Below are positions 1 through 5,536 of a stretch of 5,536 bases of DNA, one piece after another. The DNA comes from Gammaproteobacteria bacterium (lineage in GTDB: Bacteria > Pseudomonadota > Gammaproteobacteria > Pseudomonadales > Azotimanducaceae). The stretch's first letter is position 1. Every line of letters begins with the position of its first letter. The stretch spans positions 1 through 5,536 of the forward strand of contig PAFJ01000018.1 in NCBI GenBank assembly GCA_002704325.1. The letters are read 5' to 3'. The position numbers were made by a program, and so were the translations under genes. Under the pieces are notes generated by a model. It did no database searches. It saw nothing but the letters and a program-made list of their open reading frames with translations, and was not told where the DNA came from.

Positions 1-623
1 GCCGCTGGATCCGTTGCCCGCTCTAAATCCAACAGCCAGTTGCGAAGATCAAAATCTTGAAGAGCCACAAGGGCTAGGGGCGCGCCACCCACCTCAACGA
101 AATCCTGTTCCGAAAACGCAAGCCCCTGAGCCGTTAACCAGCGCGTCGCAAGTCCAGAGTCTTGCCCCATCACAATGCGCTGGCAGCGGCTCCGAACTGT
201 CGCCATAAGCCGCCCCCAATAGGGAGTGAGCAGAATAATATGGGTATTTTTTGGTGGTTCTTCCAATACTTTGAGCAGCGCATTGGCCGAATTATTATTC
301 ATCAAATGCGCATCGACAATGCAGGCGACTTTGCGACCACTGATCTGAGGCGTCTGCACCGCAAATTGGGTTAACTTTCTGATCGCATCGATTTTGATGA
401 CAGCGCCATCCGGGCGCACCCAGCAAAAATCCGGATGAGCCACTTCGTATGGGGGTAAACCACTCGTAATGCCAAGTAATTCTGCCGCGCACCGGGCCAA
501 TAATGATTCGCCCCCCCAGCCCTCATCACAACTCAGCGCAACGGCTGAAGGCAGACGCTCAGAGCCCGCAAGTCCGACGATTTGCTCCACGGTAGCGTCA
601 TGCCAAGGAAGTCGTGCATACAT
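1..623 (-). CDS. holB: DNA polymerase III subunit delta-prime (HolB), partial, C-terminus beyond left edge
   Basis: HolB is the delta-prime subunit of the DnaX clamp loader, which opens and loads the beta sliding clamp onto primed DNA. The window holds the first 207 codons of a protein that is about 330 residues in E. coli; the frame is open to the window edge. Visible signatures are the clamp-loader core ALLKVLEEPP (residues 115-124) and the SRC motif (S145-R146-C147), whose arginine is the trans-acting arginine finger in this family. The N-terminal P-loop region (about residues 31-40, SCDEGWGGES) is degenerate and lacks GK[ST], as expected for delta-prime, which does not hydrolyse ATP. The usual zinc-binding cysteine cluster between the P-loop region and the HPD motif (H63-P64-D65) is missing; only about a dozen residues join the two. 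The ATG lies 8 nt after the tmk stop with only a weak upstream purine stretch, suggesting translation coupled to tmk. Identification is firm; the missing C-terminal collar domain cannot be assessed. Confidence 0.95.
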   Translation of the reverse strand, partial: MYARLPWHDATVEQIVGLAGSERLPSAVALSCDEGWGGESLLARCAAELLGITSGLPPYEVAHPDFCWVRPDGAVIKIDAIRKLTQFAVQTPQISGRKVACIVDAHLMNNNSANALLKVLEEPPKNTHIILLTPYWGRLMATVRSRCQRIVMGQDSGLATRWLTAQGLAFSEQDFVEVGGAPLALVALQDFDLRNWLLDLERATDPA

Positions 624-631
624 AACTGCTG

Positions 632-1267
632 CTACCCTTTCCAATCTCGAATCAAAGCGCTCACGTGGGCGTCGATCTCGGTAGCGACAGCGTCTATGGT
701 GTTTTTTGCTTCGATCACACGAAAGCGTGCATCTTGGGCAGCACGGCGCAAATAGCCAGATCGGACACGTTGATAGAATTCGACTTTCTCCGACTCCATA
801 CGGTCCTTAGTACGTTCCTGCATACGCTGTTCAGCGACTTCGGGTGCCAAGTCTAGCAGCAGTGTTAAATCTGGCTGCAGCCCATTCTGAACCCAACCCT
901 CTAGCGCCGTAATCCGCTCCAAGTCGAGCCCTCTCCCATAGCCCTGATAGGCATAAGAGGCATCTGTAAAGCGATCGCAGACCACCCATCGGCCGGCTGC
1001 TAGTGCAGGTCGAATGACGCGATCTAAGTGCTGGGTTCGTGCTGCAAAGACAATAAGCAGTTCGGTCATCGCGCTGACCTCTTCTTCGCGCACTGCCAAC
1101 ATGGCTTCGCGCAACGCTTCAGCCAATGGCGTTCCACCAGGTTCCCTCGTCTTTATAAATGGGACCCCATTAGCTTCCAATAAACGGCACACAACGTCGA
1201 TATTAGTCGTCTTACCAACTCCCTCGGAGCCTTCTAAAGTAATAAATTTTCCGTAATCACCCGTCAT
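632..1267 (-). CDS. tmk: Thymidylate kinase (dTMP kinase)
   Basis: Cytosolic enzyme that phosphorylates dTMP to dTDP with ATP, the step common to de novo and salvage dTTP synthesis. The protein has 211 residues, the usual family size. The Walker A loop is G13-S-E-G-V-G-K19-T20. No arginine lies inside the loop, so it is the bacterial (type II) form, in which the arginines sit in the LID instead; here the LID is about residues 148-169 with R148, R152 and R156. The nucleotide-binding REPGG motif is at 41-45 and the DRF motif (D98-R99-F100), followed by SYAYQG (104-109), is the dTMP-binding and catalytic segment. The ATG is preceded by AAAGGG about 8 nt upstream, an acceptable ribosome binding site. 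It begins 21 nt after mltG and ends 8 nt before holB, the standard gammaproteobacterial order, so it is probably co-transcribed with both. No anomalies seen. Confidence 0.98.
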   Translation of the reverse strand: MTGDYGKFITLEGSEGVGKTTNIDVVCRLLEANGVPFIKTREPGGTPLAEALREAMLAVREEEVSAMTELLIVFAARTQHLDRVIRPALAAGRWVVCDRFTDASYAYQGYGRGLDLERITALEGWVQNGLQPDLTLLLDLAPEVAEQRMQERTKDRMESEKVEFYQRVRSGYLRRAAQDARFRVIEAKNTIDAVATEIDAHVSALIRDWKG

Positions 1268-1288
1268 AGCTGCGCCCTTTGAGCTAAT

Positions 1289-2347
1289 TTAGTCGACCTT
1301 AGTGCGTTGCAGCAAAAACTTCCTCACCGCCGCATTGTGCTCACTGAGCGTCCGTGAAAATTGCGATGTCCCATCACCACGCGCGACGAAATAAAGAAAA
1401 TCCCCTGTGCTCGGTTGCGCTGCAGCCAGCAAAGAATCATAAGACGGCAGTGCGATTGCCGTTGGTGGTAAGCCTTTAACCTTATAAGTGTTGAACGGCG
1501 AATCCATCCGTAGGTCACGGGATCGAATATCTCCATCGAATTCATCGCCGATTGCGTAAATTACCGTCGGATCCGTCTGCAAACGCATGTTGCGCTGTAA
1601 ACGATTATGAAAGACTTGGCTAATGGTTCGCCGATCACTCTTTTGTCCGCTCTCTTTCTCAATGATCGAAGCAAGAATGAGCAGTTCTTCAGGGGTTGCC
1701 AACACCATCCGCGAATTTTTCTGCTGCCAAACCGCATCGAGTTTAGTCGTCATGGCTTTATGAGCCATAATCAACACGTCGCTGACCTTTGTGCCCTTGA
1801 CCACTAAGTAAGTATCTGGGAAGAAATAACCTTCAGCAAACGGCACCGGAAGCCTCAACCTCTGCAATAACGCGCCTAAATCGCTATTTGCAAAGCCAAC
1901 ACCCAAGTCATCGACCAAAAAATGATTCTGGCGCAATGCTTTTAGGACTTGGCTTAGCGCCGTACCTTCCAACAATTGAACAGGGTGTAATACAACTTGA
2001 CCAGTTGCGAATAGGTTCAAAACACCCTGCGGAGAAACCCGTCTTGGAAGATCATATTCGCCGGCCTGCACAGCAACATCTAACGCTGTTATGCGAGCAT
2101 AAAGAGAAAACAAAAGTGGGCTCTGTATAACGCCTTGCTCATTCAGTTCCGCGGTCATTTTGGCGAATGATTGACCGGCCTGAACCTCGTAACGAAAAGA
2201 CTCTTGCAGATCGCCCGGACGTTCTGCCCAAGCTAAGAGCGCAAAATATGCAGCAAAAACAAACAAACCAATACAGGCCCCACCAGCAGCCAAGCTTGTG
2301 ACCGTCGATTTACGAATACTGCTTTTGTCTAGCCGCAGAGCGTTCAA
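1289..2347 (-). CDS. mltG: Endolytic murein transglycosylase MltG (YceG family)
   Basis: Inner-membrane lytic transglycosylase that cleaves nascent peptidoglycan strands inside the chain, proposed as a terminator of glycan polymerisation. The protein has 352 residues (E. coli about 340). A short basic N-terminus (R5, K8, R12, K13) precedes one hydrophobic membrane segment at about 17-40, so the rest is predicted periplasmic. A LysM-like subdomain follows (about 53-86), then the catalytic YceG domain with the signatures EGYFFPDTY (172-180), SIIEKESG (227-234, holding the predicted catalytic glutamate), RLQTDPTVIYA (255-265) and NTYKVKGLPP (286-295). After GLPP the sequence TAIALPS departs from the more usual GxIAxPG. 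The start codon is TTG, 5 nt after the fabF stop. An in-frame TAG lies five codons upstream and the first in-frame ATG is M64, past the membrane segment, so TTG (or the adjacent CTG) is the only start that keeps the anchor. No clear ribosome binding site is visible, suggesting coupling to fabF translation. pabC, often located here, is absent. Confidence 0.95.
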   Translation of the reverse strand: MNALRLDKSSIRKSTVTSLAAGGACIGLFVFAAYFALLAWAERPGDLQESFRYEVQAGQSFAKMTAELNEQGVIQSPLLFSLYARITALDVAVQAGEYDLPRRVSPQGVLNLFATGQVVLHPVQLLEGTALSQVLKALRQNHFLVDDLGVGFANSDLGALLQRLRLPVPFAEGYFFPDTYLVVKGTKVSDVLIMAHKAMTTKLDAVWQQKNSRMVLATPEELLILASIIEKESGQKSDRRTISQVFHNRLQRNMRLQTDPTVIYAIGDEFDGDIRSRDLRMDSPFNTYKVKGLPPTAIALPSYDSLLAAAQPSTGDFLYFVARGDGTSQFSRTLSEHNAAVRKFLLQRTKVD

Positions 2348-2352
2348 CAGTT

Positions 2353-3588
2353 TTAGATACGGCTAAAAATCAAGGTGCCGTTGGTACCGCCAAAGCCAAA
2401 GGAATTTGTTGCTGCATGATCCAGGCTAGTTTGACGAGCTTCGTTTGGCACATAATCTAAATCACAGCCTTCGCCCGGCTCGTCTAGGTTTATCGTCGGT
2501 GGCACCACTTGGTCAGTCAACGCTTTGATCGTGAAGATAGCCTCGACCGAGCCGGCCGCGCCCAATAGGTGTCCGATCATTGACTTGGTCGAACTAACGC
2601 ACAAATTAGTGTCCGACCCAAACACCGACTTTACGCCCTTGGTTTCTGCTACGTCACCCAAAGGCGTTGATGTTCCATGGGCGTTCAGATAGCCAAGCTC
2701 GTGCGGGTTTAATTGCGCATCGTCCAAAGCCTTTTGCATGGCGGCAGCGCCTCCCTCGCCCGACTCGGATGGGCCAGTAATATGGAACGCATCAGCACTC
2801 ATTCCAAAACCAGTGAGCTCGGCATAAATTTGCGCACCGCGCGCTTTTGCTCGTTCATACTCCTCGATAACCAATACACCAGCACCCTCGCCAAGTACAA
2901 ACCCGTCACGATCGGTGTCCCAGGGCCGGCTAGCAGCCGCGGGATCATCGTTTCGTGTCGACAAAGCTTTCATCGAGTTGAAGCCTGCTACCGTGATTGG
3001 TGACGTCGCAGATTCTGCACCACCCACAACCATCACATCTGCTTCACCGTATTGAATCATACGGGCACCAAAGCCAATATTGTGCGTGCCTGTGGTGCAC
3101 GCCGTGACCACAGCAAAGTTGGGCCCTTTGAAGCCCCATTCTATGGACACGTTACCCGAGATCATATTGATCACCACACCCGGTATAAAAAAGGGAGAAA
3201 CTCTACGAGGCCCGTTGTTCACCAGCGTCGAGTGGGTATTTTCAATGGTCTCAATACCACCGATACCCGAACCTATTGCCACCCCTATCCGATCCGCATC
3301 TTCTGGGTTAGCCACAAGCCCTGCATCTTTGATCGCTTGAGTTGCTGCAGCGATACCCAATTGAATAAACGTATCCATTCGCCGGGCTTCCTTCGGATTC
3401 ATGTAGTCGCTGATATCAAAATCAACAACGCTGCCACAAATCTTTACACCGAACGTTTCTGTATCAAAACTTTCGTTGATGCGAATGCCACTTTGACCGG
3501 CTATTGCTGCTTGCCATGAAGTCTCAACACTATGGCCGATCGGAGAAACCATCCCCATTCCGGTAACAACAACCCTACGTCTACTCAT
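2353..3588 (-). CDS. fabF: 3-oxoacyl-[ACP] synthase II (FabF, KASII)
   Basis: Elongating condensing enzyme of type II fatty acid synthesis: acyl-ACP plus malonyl-ACP gives 3-oxoacyl-ACP and CO2. In E. coli FabF performs the temperature-sensitive palmitoleate to cis-vaccenate elongation. The protein has 411 residues (E. coli 413). The thiolase-fold Cys-His-His triad is intact: C164 in TACTTGTHNIG, H304 in NAHGTSTPLGD and H340 in STKSMIGHLLGAAG, with the conserved lysine K335. The glycine-rich NSFGFGGTNG end (395-404), typical of KASI/II, is present. Length and the VVVTGMGMVSPIG start separate it from FabB and from FabH. The ATG is preceded by a weak GAGAG ribosome binding site. A long leader separates it from acpP, and its stop lies 5 nt before mltG. 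The start overlaps, in an ATGA arrangement, the stop of a possible short leader ORF. Cytosolic. Confidence 0.98.
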   Translation of the reverse strand: MSRRRVVVTGMGMVSPIGHSVETSWQAAIAGQSGIRINESFDTETFGVKICGSVVDFDISDYMNPKEARRMDTFIQLGIAAATQAIKDAGLVANPEDADRIGVAIGSGIGGIETIENTHSTLVNNGPRRVSPFFIPGVVINMISGNVSIEWGFKGPNFAVVTACTTGTHNIGFGARMIQYGEADVMVVGGAESATSPITVAGFNSMKALSTRNDDPAAASRPWDTDRDGFVLGEGAGVLVIEEYERAKARGAQIYAELTGFGMSADAFHITGPSESGEGGAAAMQKALDDAQLNPHELGYLNAHGTSTPLGDVAETKGVKSVFGSDTNLCVSSTKSMIGHLLGAAGSVEAIFTIKALTDQVVPPTINLDEPGEGCDLDYVPNEARQTSLDHAATNSFGFGGTNGTLIFSRI

Positions 3589-3760
3589 ACATTTTCTCTC
3601 GCTTTGAGCGCATCTGACCCATCAATAAACCACATATCGGCCGGCCTGTCTGCATACCTGCTGAATTCAACAAACAGTCATGAGAAACACACACGCATAC
3701 GGCCCAGAACGAGCGTTCTGCGCTATTAGACTGAACAGGATAAGGGCCGAAAGGACCGGC
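3589..3760 (-). other. fabF leader / acpP-fabF intergenic region
   Basis: Non-coding stretch of 172 nt between the acpP terminator and fabF, reading toward fabF. It is expected to supply a separate promoter, since the terminator upstream should stop most acpP transcripts. The best -10 match seen is TCTAAT (minus strand, 3730 to 3725), but no convincing -35 lies 16-18 nt upstream, so the promoter call is weak. A 16-bp inverted repeat (3705-3720) would cover the start point such a promoter would use. Closer to fabF there is a GGCCGGCC palindrome (3639-3646) and a 16-codon ORF (3635 to 3585, reading MWFIDGSDALKARENV) that ends on the fabF start codon. No RNA family or riboswitch is recognised. 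Confidence 0.5.
3705..3720. repeat. 16-bp inverted repeat in the fabF upstream region
   Basis: CAGAACG and CGTTCTG are perfect 7-bp arms separated by AG. It could be an operator for a dimeric regulator, or, in RNA, a 6-bp hairpin with a 4-nt loop. There is no U-run after it on either strand, so it is not an intrinsic terminator. It does not match the LexA consensus (CTGT-N8-ACAG), and I do not recognise it as a FadR, FabR or PsrA site. The symmetry is seen directly; a regulatory role is inference. Confidence 0.55.
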
Positions 3761-3794
3761 AAAAGAATGGGGCGCTCTTTAACCAAGCGCCCCA
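3761..3794 (-). terminator. Intrinsic terminator downstream of acpP
   Basis: On the minus strand a perfect GGGGCGCT / AGCGCCCC stem (8 bp, 7 of its 8 positions G or C except the innermost pair, extendable by one outer T-A pair) closes a 9-nt loop and is followed by ATTCTTTT. It begins 7 nt after the acpP stop codon. The position, stem stability and T-rich tail are those of a Rho-independent terminator for acpP. On the plus strand the downstream side lacks a T-run, so it is directional. It should make much of acpP mRNA monocistronic or short and limit read-through into fabF. Confidence 0.88.
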
Positions 3795-3800
3795 AATCAA

Positions 3801-4034
3801 TTATTGATGAGCCAAAATATAGTCTATGGCTTCTTTGACCGTGGTAATTTTCTCGGCTTCTTCATCGGGAATTTCCGTTTCGAATTCCTCCTCCAAAGCC
3901 ATTACGAGCTCCACAGTATCCAAGGAATCAGCGCCCAAGTCTTCAACGAAGGAAGCATCACTGCCTACCTCTTCTTCCTTAACGCCGAGTTGCTCACAGA
4001 TAAGTTTTTTTACTCTTTCCTCAACATTACTCAT
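3801..4034 (-). CDS. acpP: Acyl carrier protein
   Basis: Small acidic cytosolic carrier that holds acyl intermediates as thioesters on a 4'-phosphopantetheine arm; it serves fatty acid synthesis and also supplies acyl chains to phospholipid, lipid A and lipoate pathways. The protein has 77 residues (E. coli 78). The attachment serine is S37 in the [19 protein letters not shown] signature, followed by the acidic helix II ([14 protein letters not shown]) that partner enzymes recognise. A cysteine at position 13 (KKLICEQLG) is a slight oddity, because it adds a thiol besides that of the prosthetic group. The start is supported by AGGAG 11 nt upstream, a slightly long spacing, and by the [10 protein letters not shown] beginning typical of the family. 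It has its own predicted promoter in the fabG-acpP gap and its own terminator, fitting the high expression expected of ACP. Confidence 0.99.
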   Translation of the reverse strand: MSNVEERVKKLICEQLGVKEEEVGSDASFVEDLGADSLDTVELVMALEEEFETEIPDEEAEKITTVKEAIDYILAHQ

Positions 4035-4045
4035 GCTAAAGACAT

Positions 4046-4050
4046 CTCCT
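4046..4050 (-). promoter_or_regulatory. acpP: acpP ribosome binding site
   Basis: AGGAG on the minus strand, 11 nt before the acpP ATG. It is the strongest Shine-Dalgarno match in the window. An out-of-frame ATG directly abuts it (4045 to 4043) but is too close to be used by this site, so the acpP start at 4034 remains the natural choice. Confidence 0.75.
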
Positions 4051-4077
4051 GATGGTTCCTAGGTTCGGGGCCGGAGG

Positions 4078-4106
4078 ATTCTATAGAGCCAGTTTTGGCA
4101 ATTCAA
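4078..4106 (-). promoter_or_regulatory. acpP: Predicted sigma70 promoter of acpP
   Basis: On the minus strand TTGAAT (4106 to 4101; 4 of 6 to the -35 consensus) and TAGAAT (4083 to 4078; 5 of 6 to the -10 consensus) are separated by exactly 17 nt. Upstream of the -35 lies an AT-rich tract (about 4107-4130) resembling an UP element. Transcription would start near 4071, giving a leader of about 37 nt. Between -10 and start the sequence is GC-rich (CCTCCGG). The E. coli acpP gene also has its own promoter in the fabG-acpP gap. The call rests on consensus matching only. Confidence 0.65.
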
Positions 4107-4153
4107 TAAACAATTTCACGAAAAATTTAAGCCCAACATCAACTTTTGAGAGA

Positions 4154-4882
4154 CTAATTCAGAAACATCCCACCGTTTATATGAATTGTTTGCCCAGTAA
4201 TGTATGCCGCTTGACCTCCGCTTAAAAAGCTCACTGCAGCAGCAACCTCTTTCGCCTGCCCCATTCTACCAAGCGGAATTCTGGTTAACATCGCAGAGGT
4301 CTGCTCGTCGCTTAATGCCGCCGTCATGTCAGTTTCTATGAAACCTGGCGCCAGCAGGTTAACTGTAATACCCCGCGAGCCAACCTCTAAAGCTAAGGAC
4401 CGAGTAAAGCCTTCGAGACCCGCTTTGCTAGACACATAATTTGCTTGGCCAGGGTTACCAAGTCTGGCGACTACAGAACCCACGTTGATAATACGGCCCC
4501 AGCGCGCCTTTACCATATTCCGCAGTGCCGCCTTGGTGACACGAAAAGCGCCATTAAGATTGGTATCAACAACCTCTTGCCATTCATCCGAAGACATACG
4601 CAGCAGCAAATTATCTCGGGTCACACCCGCATTATTAACCACAACCAAAGGCGCTGGCGCTTGCTCGAGCATCTCTTTGAAGCCACGGTCCACAGATTTT
4701 TGGTCTTGCAGCTGCAACACCAATCCACGCCCTTGGGCTTGCAAGTTGGCGGAGATTGTTTCGGCCCCAGACTCCGAGGTCGCCGTACCGAATACAAAGA
4801 AGCCTTGATCAACTAAAGCGTCAGCAATTGCCGCACCAATGCCTCTACTCGCACCAGTAACGAGTGCTGTTTTTACATCCAT
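4154..4882 (-). CDS. fabG: 3-oxoacyl-[ACP] reductase (FabG)
   Basis: NADPH-dependent reductase of the short-chain dehydrogenase/reductase family that converts 3-oxoacyl-ACP to (R)-3-hydroxyacyl-ACP in every elongation cycle; a cytosolic tetramer in characterised homologues. The protein has 242 residues (E. coli 244). The cofactor motif TGASRGIG is at 9-16 and NNAG at 83-86. The catalytic tetrad is complete: N108 (DTNLNG), S136 (NVGSVV), Y149 and K153 (YVSSK). The PG turn and TDM segment (179-186) and the INGGMFLN end match true FabG rather than a generic SDR. The ATG is preceded by AGAGG 7 nt upstream. It starts 24 nt after the fabD stop, so the two are presumably co-transcribed. It reduces the product of the FabF step encoded two genes downstream. 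Confidence 0.97.
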   Translation of the reverse strand: MDVKTALVTGASRGIGAAIADALVDQGFFVFGTATSESGAETISANLQAQGRGLVLQLQDQKSVDRGFKEMLEQAPAPLVVVNNAGVTRDNLLLRMSSDEWQEVVDTNLNGAFRVTKAALRNMVKARWGRIINVGSVVARLGNPGQANYVSSKAGLEGFTRSLALEVGSRGITVNLLAPGFIETDMTAALSDEQTSAMLTRIPLGRMGQAKEVAAAVSFLSGGQAAYITGQTIHINGGMFLN

Positions 4883-4889
4883 CCCCTTG

Positions 4890-4894
4890 CCTCT
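4890..4894 (-). promoter_or_regulatory. fabG: fabG ribosome binding site
   Basis: AGAGG on the minus strand, 7 nt before the fabG ATG, lies within the 24-nt fabD-fabG spacer. Its spacing is near ideal and supports the ATG at 4882; the nearby upstream GTG is out of frame. Confidence 0.7.
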
Positions 4895-4906
4895 ACGTTC
4901 ACGGGC

Positions 4907-5536
4907 CTACATCCCAGCTACAAGCTCTAAATCCTCCTGTGAGGATAACGCAATCGCTGGCGTACCTCTGGCGATTCGCTTTACTAATCCACACAACACA
5001 TTGCCGGGCCCCGCCTCAATAAATTGCTCTGCGCCCGCGCTCAACAAATGCTCAATCGTTTCTGTCCATCGCACTGGAGCAGATAACTGCGAAACTAGTT
5101 TGCTACGAATCTCCTGCACATCAGCCGCTACCTTTGCATCGACGTTTTGCAGGACAGGGATCTGAGGCATCAGCACCGGTATTTCGCTCAACACCGCAGC
5201 AAATTCTTCGGCAGCAGGCTCCATCAGCGGCGAATGAAAAGGACCACTTACGTTCAGCGCCAAGGCGCGTTTTGCACCCGCTTGCTTACATGCATCAATC
5301 GCCGCGGTTATGGCGGACTTTGCACCGGCAATGACAATTTGGCCTGGGGCGTTGTAATTCGCGGCAGCGACAACCCCTGAAACAGCTGCACAGCATTCCT
5401 GCACGGTTGCGTCATCCAGACCCAGAATAGCCGCCATGCCGCCTTCACCGTTGGGCACAGCTTGCTGCATCAGCTCCCCCCTTTTACGCACGAGTCGGAC
5501 ACCATCTGCAAACGAAATGGCCCCTGCGCATACCAG
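4907..5536 (-). CDS. fabD: Malonyl-CoA:ACP transacylase (FabD), partial, N-terminus beyond right edge
   Basis: FabD moves malonate from CoA to the phosphopantetheine of ACP, supplying extender units for fatty acid synthesis. The window holds the last 209 residues of a protein of about 310. The frame is open to the right edge, so the real start and the nucleophilic serine of the GHSLGE motif lie outside. Visible landmarks (numbered from the edge) are the malonate-binding arginine R19 (in RKRGELMQ, matching E. coli R117), the AVPNGEGGMAAILGLDD segment, NYNAPGQIVIAG, the catalytic histidine H101 (GPFHSPLM, matching E. coli H201) and the C-terminal EAGPGNVLCGLVKR. A GTG in frame at 5491 is internal, because homology continues upstream of it. 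Its stop is 24 nt before fabG; fabH and plsX are expected farther upstream. Cytosolic. Confidence 0.97.
   Translation of the reverse strand: MVCAGAISFADGVRLVRKRGELMQQAVPNGEGGMAAILGLDDATVQECCAAVSGVVAAANYNAPGQIVIAGAKSAITAAIDACKQAGAKRALALNVSGPFHSPLMEPAAEEFAAVLSEIPVLMPQIPVLQNVDAKVAADVQEIRSKLVSQLSAPVRWTETIEHLLSAGAEQFIEAGPGNVLCGLVKRIARGTPAIALSSQEDLELVAGM

Noticed and set aside
295..492. 65-residue minus-strand open frame inside holB
   Set aside because: It is out of frame with the HolB reading, which carries the ALLKVLEEPP and SRC motifs; it is a shadow.
3052..3519. 155-residue open frame on the plus strand
   Set aside because: It lies wholly antisense to fabF, which has complete catalytic motifs. 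The translation shows no recognisable domain, and the frame is a shadow of fabF codon structure.
3639..3646. GGCCGGCC palindrome upstream of fabF
   Set aside because: It is an 8-bp GC palindrome with no spacer or flanking symmetry; such sites occur by chance, and no function can be supported.
3746..3760. Second small hairpin (GCCG / CGGC arms) after the acpP terminator
   Set aside because: It has only four firm base pairs and no T-run after it, too weak to call a terminator or attenuator.
4031..4045. Four-codon ORF (MSLA) overlapping the acpP start
   Set aside because: Its ATG directly abuts the AGGAG, leaving no spacing for initiation. The overlap follows from acpP beginning ATGAGT.
3804..4062. 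Two overlapping plus-strand open frames over acpP
   Set aside because: The acidic, GAA/GAG-rich acpP gene gives stop-poor antisense frames. The low-complexity Ser-rich translation of one of them is a by-product of this.
4445..4816. 123-residue open frame on the plus strand
   Set aside because: It is antisense to the intact fabG gene, with no recognisable domain and no ribosome binding site that stands out.
4907..5491. fabD beginning at the GTG at 5491
   Set aside because: FabD homology continues upstream to the window edge (LVCAGAISFADGVRLV), so the GTG is an internal valine and the gene is simply truncated by the window.
1..5536. An undescribed multi-gene system (defence, mobile element, CRISPR)
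   Set aside because: All coding space is filled by conserved housekeeping genes in a known order. No repeat array, transposase, integrase or unknown gene was seen on either strand.

Overview
The window is a stretch of a typical gammaproteobacterial chromosome core. Every gene supported by the sequence lies on the minus strand, so the genes read from right to left: fabD (C-terminal part, cut by the right edge), fabG, acpP, fabF, mltG, tmk and holB (N-terminal part, cut by the left edge). This order is the conserved fatty-acid-synthesis / thymidylate kinase / DNA polymerase III delta-prime cluster of Gammaproteobacteria. Base composition is moderate (roughly 50% GC by eye). The order and protein sequences fit a free-living, possibly marine, gammaproteobacterium outside the Enterobacterales. 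That placement is inference; nothing in the window fixes the genus.

Layout. fabD ends 24 nt before fabG. A 119-nt gap with a good sigma70-type promoter separates fabG from acpP. acpP is followed at once by a strong intrinsic terminator. A 212-nt gap then leads to fabF; besides the terminator it holds a 16-bp inverted repeat and a possible 16-codon leader ORF whose stop overlaps the fabF start. fabF, mltG, tmk and holB are packed with gaps of 5, 21 and 8 nt and probably form one transcript. mltG appears to use a TTG start. pabC, which lies between fabF and mltG in E. coli, is absent.

How the genes work together. FabD charges holo-ACP with malonate. AcpP carries the growing chain, FabF condenses malonyl-ACP with acyl-ACP, and FabG reduces the resulting 3-ketoacyl-ACP. 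MltG, an inner-membrane endolytic murein transglycosylase, cuts nascent glycan strands. Tmk makes dTDP for DNA synthesis, and HolB is the delta-prime clamp-loader subunit. The cluster thus groups membrane, wall and DNA precursor functions linked to growth.

No mobile element, CRISPR array, tRNA or rRNA was seen, nor any sign of an undescribed multi-gene system. The points worth a second look are a HolB without the zinc-binding cysteine module, the elements in the acpP-fabF gap, the GC-rich discriminator of the acpP promoter, the non-ATG mltG start and the missing pabC.
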